A stretch of DNA of 12,492 bases from an uncultured Candidatus Saccharibacteria bacterium (GTDB lineage Bacteria > Patescibacteriota > Saccharimonadia > Saccharimonadales > Saccharimonadaceae), in NCBI GenBank assembly GCA_946187605.1, contig CAMHRH010000018.1, positions 1-12,492 of the forward strand. The letters run 5' to 3'. Position 1 is the first letter of the stretch, and each line of letters begins with the position of its first letter. Below the pieces are notes generated by a model. It had not been told where the DNA came from. It saw nothing but the letters and a program-made list of their open reading frames with translations, and did not search any database. Positions 5,720 to 11,800 of this stretch are shown here, in pieces. A program made the translations under genes and the position numbers.

Positions 5720-5728
5720 TGGTATAAT
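5720..5728 (+). promoter_or_regulatory. Extended -10 promoter, leaderless, for dnaG
   Basis: TGG-TATAAT (5720-5728), the same extended -10 as the divergent gene uses. Exactly six bases lie between it and ATG 5735. No Shine-Dalgarno and no clear -35 are visible. Confidence 0.7.
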
Positions 5729-5734
5729 AATGAT

Positions 5735-7362
5735 ATGGAGGATGCCAAAGAGGAAATCAGAGCACGGTTGGCGGTAGAAGATGTAGTTGGGCAATACATC
5801 GAGCTAAAGCGTGCGGGGAGGAACTTTAAGGGTCACTCGCCTTGGGGACGGATCGAACGCCGAGTTTTATGGTTTCGCCAGATAAAGGGATTTGGCATGA
5901 TTTTTCGAGCAACAAGGGCGGCGATATCTTTACTTTCGTAATGGAGATGGAGGGCTGTACTTTTCGTGAGGCTTTGGAGAAATTAGCGCAACAAGCCGGC
6001 GTGGAGCTGAAGCGTTATTCTGGTGATGATAAAAAACAGGCCGAGCATAAAGCGCGACTCTATGAAGCGTTGGAGTTAGCGACGAAGTATTACCAGTTTT
6101 GTCTAACGAAGAATAAGTCGGTAATGCAGTACGTTTTTTACAAGCGAAATTTGAATAAGAAGACGGTTGAGAAATTTCGGGTTGGTTACGCGCCAAAGTC
6201 AGGGCGTGCACTGGTGGATTTTCTAACTAAGCGTGGGTTTACGAAGGGCGAGATTGAAGACGCAGGACTCGTGAATCGTTTTGGCGGTGATTTGTTTAAG
6301 GGGAGGATGACGGTGCCGTTGATGGATATTTCGGGACGCGTAATTGGCTTTACGGCGCGCATTATTGCGCCGGATGAAAATTCGCCAAAATATTTGAATA
6401 CGCCAGAGACTTTACTATATAACAAAGGGCGACATATTTTTGGGTTGAGTCAGGCGAAAGATGCAATTCGGCGGTCGGAATTTGTTGTGGTGGTTGAGGG
6501 GAATATGGATGTGATTTCGTCGCATCAGGCAGGTGTTTGCGAAGCAGTGGCGACGGCAGGTACGGCAATGACAGAGATGCACTTAAAGAGCTTTGCGAGG
6601 ATGACGAACGATATCCGTTTAGCATACGATGGTGACGAGGCAGGCGTACGGGCGGCGGAGCGAGCGATTTCGATGGCGAGTAAGTTTGGGATTTATCTAT
6701 CAGTAATCGATGATTATCATGGGTGTAAAGATGCGGACGAGTTGATTCAGAAAGATGCGGCGCTGTGGCGTAAAGCGACGGAGAGCTATCGGCCGGCGTT
6801 GGAGTGGCTATTGGAAAAGTACGAAGGGAAGTATAATTTGCGAACCGAGAAAGGCTTCCAAGAATATACTAATGAGGCGAAGAGGTTGATTGACGAAATT
6901 GATTCGGAAGATACAGTTTTGCGTGAAAAATATGAACGAATTGTGAGTGAACGGTTGGGGATTTCGTTGGAGGCTTTTCGAGCGAAGAAAGTTGTGACGC
7001 CGGAGAAGAAATTGAAAAAGAACGTGGCCGTGAAAGGTGAAAAAGCAGAGATTTCGCGTGCGGAGAAGAATTTGGCGGCGTTGGTTAAGAATGGGCCAGT
7101 GGCGTTAGATGACTATGAGCCGTTAGGCGGCTTGGACGATGATGAATTGGCGTTGATTTTTGATGAGCTGTACGCGAAGATGGATGCAGCGCAGCAAAAA
7201 CATGAAGCAGAGAATTTGTTGCGAAAGGTTATGGCCGAGCGCGAGGTGGCGGAGCGGCGAGCTTTGGAGGAGCAGATTCGCATAGCGGAAGAGTCGGGGG
7301 ATGACGAACTGGTCGGTGAATTGATGGCAAAGATGAATACGCTAATTAAGAAAAAACGTTAA
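5735..7362 (+). CDS. dnaG: DNA primase DnaG, frame broken by an apparent 1-base deletion
   Basis: Synthesises RNA primers at the replication fork with the DnaB helicase. Reading from ATG 5735 gives MEDAKEEIRARLAVEDVVGQ up to FKGHSPWG (residue 38, codon at 5846-5848). The homology then continues in the -1 frame from ACG at 5848 (TDRTPSFMVSP). Joined, the product is about 542 residues and aligns with no gap through the CHC2 region, so one G appears to be missing from the run at 5844-5847. The finger has lost all four zinc ligands: S35, G38, D56 and S59 stand where Cys, His, Cys and Cys are expected. The TOPRIM catalytic core is intact: E255 in VVEGNMD, D299 and D301 in YDGDEAG, and D333 in GCKDADE. 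The C-terminal tail is short and charged. ATG 5735 is preferred over the upstream TTG at 5672 because family proteins start there and an extended -10 ends six bases before it. Confidence 0.92.
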
Positions 7363-7365
7363 TTT

Positions 7366-7393
7366 TTGGTTGAATTTATTTTTGTGTTATAAT
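7366..7393 (+). promoter_or_regulatory. Promoter of rpoD
   Basis: TTGGTT (7366-7371), a 16-bp spacer and TATAAT (7388-7393) preceded by TGT (extended -10). Start is predicted near 7400. No terminator separates dnaG from this point, so readthrough from dnaG is also possible. Confidence 0.65.
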
Positions 7394-7399
7394 TTGCGA

Positions 7400-7510
7400 T
7401 GAATGCGCTGGAAATGCGGGTAGTTTTTGTATATGCCCTCCAGGTAGAAGTTATTTAAAGAGAACAAAAACGTCTAAAATAAAGCAAAAATAACAAACTT
7501 AAGGGTAGAG
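7400..7510 (+). promoter_or_regulatory. 5' leader of rpoD with a hairpin
   Basis: The leader is about 111 nt. CTGGA (7408-7412) pairs with TCCAG (7439-7443) and, after a bulge, GGG (7418-7420) with CCC (7436-7438), making an interrupted stem. The second half is A-rich and unstructured, ending in AGGG (7502-7505) before ATG 7511. Any regulatory role is unproven. Confidence 0.35.
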
Positions 7511-8485
7511 ATGGACGAAGAAGATAGAGATTTGAGGCTTGATAGTGATTATAACGATGAGCCGAGTCCGGATGATATTGATGAGGAATCCGAAGAGGAT
7601 TTAAACATAGATTTTGATTCAGTCAATTATGACGAAGTTGCGGATGACTCAGTTAAATTGTATCTGCGCGAGATTGGCAAGATTCCGCTTTTGTCGGCCG
7701 AGGAAGAATATGAATTGGCGCAGAAGATTATTCATGGCACCGAAAAAGAGCAGAAGCGTGCCAAGGATAAAATGGCGGAATCGAATATGCGCCTGGTGGT
7801 TTCGATTGCGAAACGTTATTCTGGGCGTGGGTTGGATTTTTTGGATTTGATTCAGGAAGGCAATACTGGTCTTTTGCGTGCGGTCGAAAAGTTCGATCCA
7901 GACAAGGGTTTTAAGTTCTCGACTTATGCGACTTGGTGGATTCGCCAGGCAATTACGCGCGCGATTGCTGACCAGGCGCGTACAATTCGTATTCCGGTAC
8001 ATATGGTTGAGACGATAAACAAAGTTTTGCGTACACAGCGTCGTTTGACGCAAGAGTTGAACCGCGAGCCATCGACGGACGAGATTGCTAAGGCGATGGG
8101 GATGGAGCCGGAGAAGATTGAATATGTGATGAAAATTAAGCAGGATATTGCTTCGCTCGATGCTTCGGTTGGTCGTGATGGCGATGATGATGATTCGTCG
8201 CTCGGTGATTTCATTGAGGATGAAGATCGTGTTTCGCCGGAGGATTCGGCGGCGACGCAGCTACTCAAAGAGCAGATTGCGTCAATTCTTTCGACTTTGT
8301 CTGATCGCGAACAGAAGATTATTAAGATGCGCTTCGGTATTGGCGGCGGAAAGAGTCATACGCTCGAAGAGGTTGGCGCAGAGTTTTCGGTTACACGTGA
8401 ACGTATTCGCCAGATTGAGGCGAAGGCTCTTGCAAAATTGCGCAAGAATAAAGATACGAAGAAATTGCACGAGTATTTGAAGTAG
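7511..8485 (+). CDS. rpoD: RNA polymerase primary sigma factor (sigma-70)
   Basis: Directs core RNA polymerase to -35/-10 promoters. The 324-residue protein has a very acidic, shortened N-terminus (about 1-45, DEED-rich) in place of a full region 1.1; region 1.2 (VKLYLREIGKIPLLSAEEE, 48-66); region 2 with the core-binding and -10-reading segment (MRLVVSIAKRY to STYATWWIRQAITRAIADQ, 93-155); region 3 (IRIPVHMVETINK, 159-171); and region 4 with the helix-turn-helix (TLEEVGAEFSVTRERIRQIEAKALAKLR, 284-311). The complete region 2 and 4 and IRIPVHM signature mark it as the housekeeping sigma, and the window's promoters fit its expected specificity. It has its own promoter and leader and ends at a strong terminator. 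Confidence 0.96.
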   Translation: MDEEDRDLRLDSDYNDEPSPDDIDEESEEDLNIDFDSVNYDEVADDSVKLYLREIGKIPLLSAEEEYELAQKIIHGTEKEQKRAKDKMAESNMRLVVSIAKRYSGRGLDFLDLIQEGNTGLLRAVEKFDPDKGFKFSTYATWWIRQAITRAIADQARTIRIPVHMVETINKVLRTQRRLTQELNREPSTDEIAKAMGMEPEKIEYVMKIKQDIASLDASVGRDGDDDDSSLGDFIEDEDRVSPEDSAATQLLKEQIASILSTLSDREQKIIKMRFGIGGGKSHTLEEVGAEFSVTRERIRQIEAKALAKLRKNKDTKKLHEYLK

Positions 8486-8503
8486 GAAACTGCGACTTTT
8501 TGG

Positions 8504-8539
8504 CTCCCAGGTCTTGTTTAAGAGACTTGGGAGTTTTTT
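8504..8539 (+). terminator. Rho-independent terminator after rpoD
   Basis: A stem of about 12 bp with two G-U pairs, from CTCCCAGGTCTT (8504-8515) to the arm ending ACTTGGGAG at 8533, with a short loop, is followed directly by six T (8534-8539). Confidence 0.9.
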
Positions 8540-8597
8540 GAACTGTATAAAGAAAATGCTTTGAGGGAAATGGGGGAATGGACAATTGAAAAATCTG

Positions 8598-8626
8598 TTG
8601 TTTTTTGAAAAAAACATAAGTATAAT
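8598..8626 (+). promoter_or_regulatory. Promoter of pilT-pilC, leaderless arrangement
   Basis: TTGTTT (8598-8603), a 17-bp spacer and a perfect TATAAT (8621-8626). Exactly six bases then precede the pilT ATG at 8633, with no Shine-Dalgarno, so transcription should begin at the start codon. Confidence 0.75.
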
Positions 8627-8632
8627 GACAAT

Positions 8633-9832
8633 ATGGAACAAAGTGGGCAGGTAGGTGCTGCGATGCCGGATATGGCTTCGGAGGCAGCTCAGAATACTAA
8701 TCAAGGCGCAACGGAAGCGCCAAGTGCGCCAGTGGCGCCGAATTCTGCTGCGGCGGTTGCGGTTGAAACGGCAAATATCCGCATCGAAAATCTCTTGGAA
8801 GAATGTGTCAGGACAAAGGCGAGTGATTTGCATATCCAGGTTGGTTTGCCGCCAATTTTGAGGATTGATGGTGCTTTGCAGCCGGTCTCTGGTTATAATG
8901 CGCTTGATGAATCAGCGGTAGAGAAGCTTGTCTTTGCGACGCTTGAAGAGGACCAGAAACAAATTCTTATCAAAGATAAGGAATTTGACTATTCGTTTTC
9001 GTTCGGTGATTTGGGGCGTTTTCGCGTAAACGCTTTTCATGAGAAAGGCAATCTTGCGGCGGCATTTCGTTTGATTCCGAACCAGATTCAGACAATTGCG
9101 GATCTTGGAATGCCACCGGTGGTGACGAGTTTTGCGGATTTTCCGCGTGGCTTAGTGCTCGTGACGGGGCCAACCGGCTCTGGTAAATCAACGACACTTG
9201 CGGCGTTGGTCGATAAGATTAATTCAGAGAAATCTTCCCATATTATTACAATTGAGGATCCGATTGAGTTTACGCATAAGTCGAAGCGTTCGGTGGTCGT
9301 GCAGCGTGAGGTGCATTATGATACTTATTCTTTCTCGGCAGCGCTTCGTAGTGCATTGCGCGAAGATCCGGACGTAGTCTTGATTGGTGAGATGCGTGAT
9401 CTTGAGACGATTTCGGCAGCAATTACGATTGCGGAGACTGGACACTTGGTGTTTGCAACGTTGCACACTAACTCTGCTTCGCAGAGTATTGACCGTATGA
9501 TTGACGTATTTCCTCCACATCAGCAGCCGCAGGTGCGCTCGCAGCTTTCGAATATTTTGATGGCGATTTGTGCGCAGCGTTTAGTGCCGGCAATTGGTGG
9601 CGGTCGTGTGGTTGCGGCGGAGATTTTGGTTGCGAATCCGGCTGTGCGTTCAGTGATTCGCGAAGGAAAGACGCATCAGCTTGACACGATTATTCAGACT
9701 GGTGCGGATCAGGGCATGCAGACGATGGATCGTACGCTTGTAAAATTAGTTCAGACTGGCGTGATTACGCATGATGCGGCACGCGAGTATGCGGTTGACT
9801 TAGCAGAATTTGAAAGGTTGTCGCGCGGATGA
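8633..9832 (+). CDS. pilT: Type IV pilus retraction ATPase PilT
   Basis: Hexameric cytoplasmic ATPase that powers disassembly of the pilus and thus twitching and DNA or host-cell pulling. The 399-residue product opens with an Ala/Pro-rich tail (about 1-45) that looks disordered and is longer than usual. Then come the N-terminal domain (ASDLHIQVGLPPILRIDG, 63-80), Walker A GPTGSGKST (179-187), the Asp box ITIEDPIEF (205-213), Walker B VLIGEMRD (249-256), the His box GHLVFATLHTNSA (270-282) and the PilT-type AIRNLIRE-like motif AVRSVIRE (337-344). That last motif and the absence of a C4 zinc site argue for PilT over PilB. The start ATG is six bases from the -10. The stop TGA overlaps the pilC ATG (ATGA). 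Confidence 0.94.
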   Translation: MEQSGQVGAAMPDMASEAAQNTNQGATEAPSAPVAPNSAAAVAVETANIRIENLLEECVRTKASDLHIQVGLPPILRIDGALQPVSGYNALDESAVEKLVFATLEEDQKQILIKDKEFDYSFSFGDLGRFRVNAFHEKGNLAAAFRLIPNQIQTIADLGMPPVVTSFADFPRGLVLVTGPTGSGKSTTLAALVDKINSEKSSHIITIEDPIEFTHKSKRSVVVQREVHYDTYSFSAALRSALREDPDVVLIGEMRDLETISAAITIAETGHLVFATLHTNSASQSIDRMIDVFPPHQQPQVRSQLSNILMAICAQRLVPAIGGGRVVAAEILVANPAVRSVIREGKTHQLDTIIQTGADQGMQTMDRTLVKLVQTGVITHDAAREYAVDLAEFERLSRG

Positions 9833-11028
9833 AACGATTTATCTATAAAGCCCGAGAACAGGGAACGAATAAAGTTATCAAAGGCACGATTCAGGCTGAG
9901 AATGAGCGCGTTGCTGGAAAACTTCTCGTTGACCGTGGATATGTCCCGGATTCGCTTCGCGAAGAGGGGTCGGGTTTTGGCGATAAATTAAACCACGTTG
10001 CTGGCGCAGATAGAATTAACTTCACGCGTCAGTTTGCGACTTTGGTTGGTGCTGGTCTTCCGATTGCGCAGTCGCTTCGTACGGTTTCGGAGCAGACTTC
10101 GAACAAGGCGATGAAAGCCGTAATTGAAGAAATATTGGCGGATGTCGAGGCTGGCCATAGTCTCGGCGATGCGTTTGGCAAGCATCCAGAAGTATTTAGT
10201 AATGTTTATCTTTCTTTGATTAAAGCTGGTGAAGTTTCTGGTACGCTCGATGAGAGCTTGAAGCGTATTGCTTCGCAAGAGGAGAAAGACGCAAAGATGA
10301 TGAGTAGCATCAAAGGTGCGTTAGTGATGCCGTTGATCACGCTTGGTGTGATTTTCGTAGTCTTCTTGTATATGATGCTTGAAGTTGTGCCGCAGGTGGA
10401 GGGTCTCTATAGCGACCTTGGCGAGGAGCTTCCGGCCTTTACGCAATTCTTGGTAGGTATTAAAGACTTTATTCTGGGCTTTTGGTGGCTTTGTATTCTG
10501 ATTGTGGCTGGCTTAGTGGTCGGTTTCTTGCAGTATCGCAAGACGGAGTCTGGCATAAAAACGGCCGCTACGTTTAAGTTGAATGTACCGATGTTTAATG
10601 GTCTCTTTAGGATGTTATATATGGCACGCTTTACGCGCATTTCGCAAATTTTACTATCTACCGGCGTATCGGTACTTGATACGCTTTCGATTGCAGGTGA
10701 GTCCACGAATAACGTAGTTGTGTATGGCGAAGTAAAAGAAGCGATGGAGAAAGTGCAGGGCGGTAAGCCGATGTCTGAGGCGCTAAAAGGCCATCAGTAT
10801 ATCTTGCCGTTAGTTTACCAGATGGCAGCGATTGGCGAGCAATCCGGTAAAATGGATGAAATGCTCGGCAAGGCAGCGCAGGTATTTGAGGATGATTTGG
10901 ATGAAAAGGTGGCGGCGATTTCGTCTGCGATTGAGCCTGTGATGATGATTTTGCTTGCAATCTTGGCCGGTGGTCTTGTCGGTGGTATCTTGTTCCCGAT
11001 CTACTCGCTTGTTAATACAATTGGTTAA
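9829..11028 (+). CDS. pilC: Type IV pilus inner-membrane platform protein PilC
   Basis: Polytopic platform at the base of the pilus that couples the ATPases to pilin insertion and extraction. The 399 residues contain two T2SSF domains (about 66-188 and 268-390), each with its hallmark: FTRQFATLVGAGLPI with GEVSGTLDESL in the first, FTRISQILLSTGVSV with GEQSGKMDEML in the second. Hydrophobic segments lie at about 166-188, 213-235 and 369-392. Size is typical. It overlaps pilT by four bases and is probably translationally coupled to it. No terminator follows; the next promoter begins 8 bp after its stop. Confidence 0.95.
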   Translation: MKRFIYKAREQGTNKVIKGTIQAENERVAGKLLVDRGYVPDSLREEGSGFGDKLNHVAGADRINFTRQFATLVGAGLPIAQSLRTVSEQTSNKAMKAVIEEILADVEAGHSLGDAFGKHPEVFSNVYLSLIKAGEVSGTLDESLKRIASQEEKDAKMMSSIKGALVMPLITLGVIFVVFLYMMLEVVPQVEGLYSDLGEELPAFTQFLVGIKDFILGFWWLCILIVAGLVVGFLQYRKTESGIKTAATFKLNVPMFNGLFRMLYMARFTRISQILLSTGVSVLDTLSIAGESTNNVVVYGEVKEAMEKVQGGKPMSEALKGHQYILPLVYQMAAIGEQSGKMDEMLGKAAQVFEDDLDEKVAAISSAIEPVMMILLAILAGGLVGGILFPIYSLVNTIG

Positions 11029-11035
11029 AAAGTAC

Positions 11036-11064
11036 TTGATTTTTGCTTATGCTTAATGTATATT
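11036..11064 (+). promoter_or_regulatory. Promoter of the prepilin gene
   Basis: TTGATT (11036-11041), a 17-bp spacer and TATATT (11059-11064). Start is predicted near 11071, leaving a leader of about 92 nt. This lets the pilin be transcribed apart from pilT-pilC. Confidence 0.7.
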
Positions 11065-11070
11065 CTCTTT

Positions 11071-11162
11071 AAGTGCAATTTTGCAACTCGTGATTTCTAG
11101 GGGAACTTAACGAGTGTGGTAGAAATTGCGGATTGCAAAAATAAAAAGTAAAAGGAGCATAT
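11071..11162 (+). promoter_or_regulatory. Structured leader of the prepilin gene with competing pairings
   Basis: TTTTGCAA (11079-11086) is perfectly complementary to TTGCAAAA (11133-11140), which could close the whole leader. Inside, ACTCGT (11086-11091) matches ACGAGT (11110-11115), and ATTTCT (11093-11098) matches AGAAAT (11121-11126). These last two interleave and would form a pseudoknot if made together. TGCAA-TT-TTGCA (11074-11085) is a local palindrome competing with the long-range stem. AAGGAG (11152-11157) five bases before ATG is outside the fold. I see no match to the GEMM c-di-GMP riboswitch. Confidence 0.45.
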
Positions 11163-11729
11163 ATGACAAAAAATAAAAAAGGTTTTACGATCATCGAGGT
11201 GGTCTTGGTGCTTGCAATCGCAGGTCTTATCTTCTTGATGGTATTTATCGCGCTTCCAGCGCTTCAGCGTTCTCAGCGCAATACCCAGCGCGAAGATGAT
11301 TTGGCGCGCGTTCTTACGGCTGTTAACGATTACCAGTCAAATAATAATGGTAAGACCCCGTTCGATCCGAAAATTACAGCAACGGATAAGCTTGAGAAGT
11401 TCGTGAAGCGCTATTTGGATAGTGGGTGCGAGAAAGGTGCTCATCCTGACAGCACTGTAGCGGCAAAATTTACTGGCGATGGCGTGTTTAAGTCATGCGG
11501 CGGTCAGTTCAGTGATCCTCAAGGTGATCCATATGTAATGTCGAATAAGGGTAAAGCTGATGGTAGCGCTAAAGATGTGAGTAGCGATCAATACGAAAAA
11601 GTATTTAACGGCTATTATCATGCATCTTGCGGAGATGAAGGTTATACCAATCCTGGTACCGGCGATCGCGATGTTGCGGTTTATCTGAAGCTTGAAGGTG
11701 GTGCAATTGCTTGTAATGATAACCACTAA
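11163..11729 (+). CDS. Type IV prepilin (major-pilin-like)
   Basis: Pilin subunit with a class III signal: short basic leader MTKNKKG, cleavage expected after G7, mature protein starting FTIIEVVLVLAIAGLIF with Glu at mature position 5 (E12), then a hydrophobic alpha-1 helix to about residue 31. The globular part (about 32-188) has four cysteines (C89, C112, C156, C184), enough for two disulfides, and a Gly/Asp/Asn/Lys-rich loop region. At 188 residues it is a typical type IVa pilin size. The strong Shine-Dalgarno, its own promoter and a perfect terminator imply high expression and a major-pilin role, though a minor pilin cannot be excluded. Arginine codons are CGN like the housekeeping genes. 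Confidence 0.92.
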   Translation: MTKNKKGFTIIEVVLVLAIAGLIFLMVFIALPALQRSQRNTQREDDLARVLTAVNDYQSNNNGKTPFDPKITATDKLEKFVKRYLDSGCEKGAHPDSTVAAKFTGDGVFKSCGGQFSDPQGDPYVMSNKGKADGSAKDVSSDQYEKVFNGYYHASCGDEGYTNPGTGDRDVAVYLKLEGGAIACNDNH

Positions 11730-11739
11730 AGGTTAGCTT

Positions 11740-11767
11740 AAAAGAGCCTCGCGAGAGGCTCTTTTTT
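11740..11767 (+). terminator. Rho-independent terminator after the prepilin gene
   Basis: A perfect stem (AAAGAGCCTC at 11741-11750 with GAGGCTCTTT from 11755) with a GCGA tetraloop is followed by a T run to 11767. The end of the T run is also part of the next promoter's -35. Confidence 0.93.
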
Positions 11768-11794
11768 GTGGCATTTTGGACAATGGTGTAGAAT
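11766..11794 (+). promoter_or_regulatory. Promoter of pilD, leaderless arrangement
   Basis: TTGTGG (11766-11771), a 17-bp spacer and TAGAAT (11789-11794), then six bases to ATG 11801. No Shine-Dalgarno is visible. The -35 overlaps the T tract of the preceding terminator. Confidence 0.6.
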
Positions 11795-11800
11795 ATGGTT

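Noticed and set aside
5672..5734. Upstream TTG extension of dnaG
   Set aside because: It adds 21 residues not seen in primases, has no ribosome site, and lies upstream of the extended -10 at 5720-5728; ATG 5735 fits the family start.
5842..5847. TTG at 5842 as an independent start for a shorter primase
   Set aside because: It would discard the conserved N-terminal helix and half of the CHC2 region, and has no Shine-Dalgarno; a missing base explains the two frames better.
7649..8053. Minus-strand frames across rpoD (7649-8053, 7924-8268, 8282-8833)
   Set aside because: All are antisense to the strongly conserved sigma factor or to the pilT start, with no ribosome sites and shadow-like composition.
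11071..11162. c-di-GMP (GEMM) riboswitch upstream of the prepilin gene
   Set aside because: The position is typical but I cannot find the conserved GEMM core sequences or its two-helix arrangement; only unclassified pairings are present.
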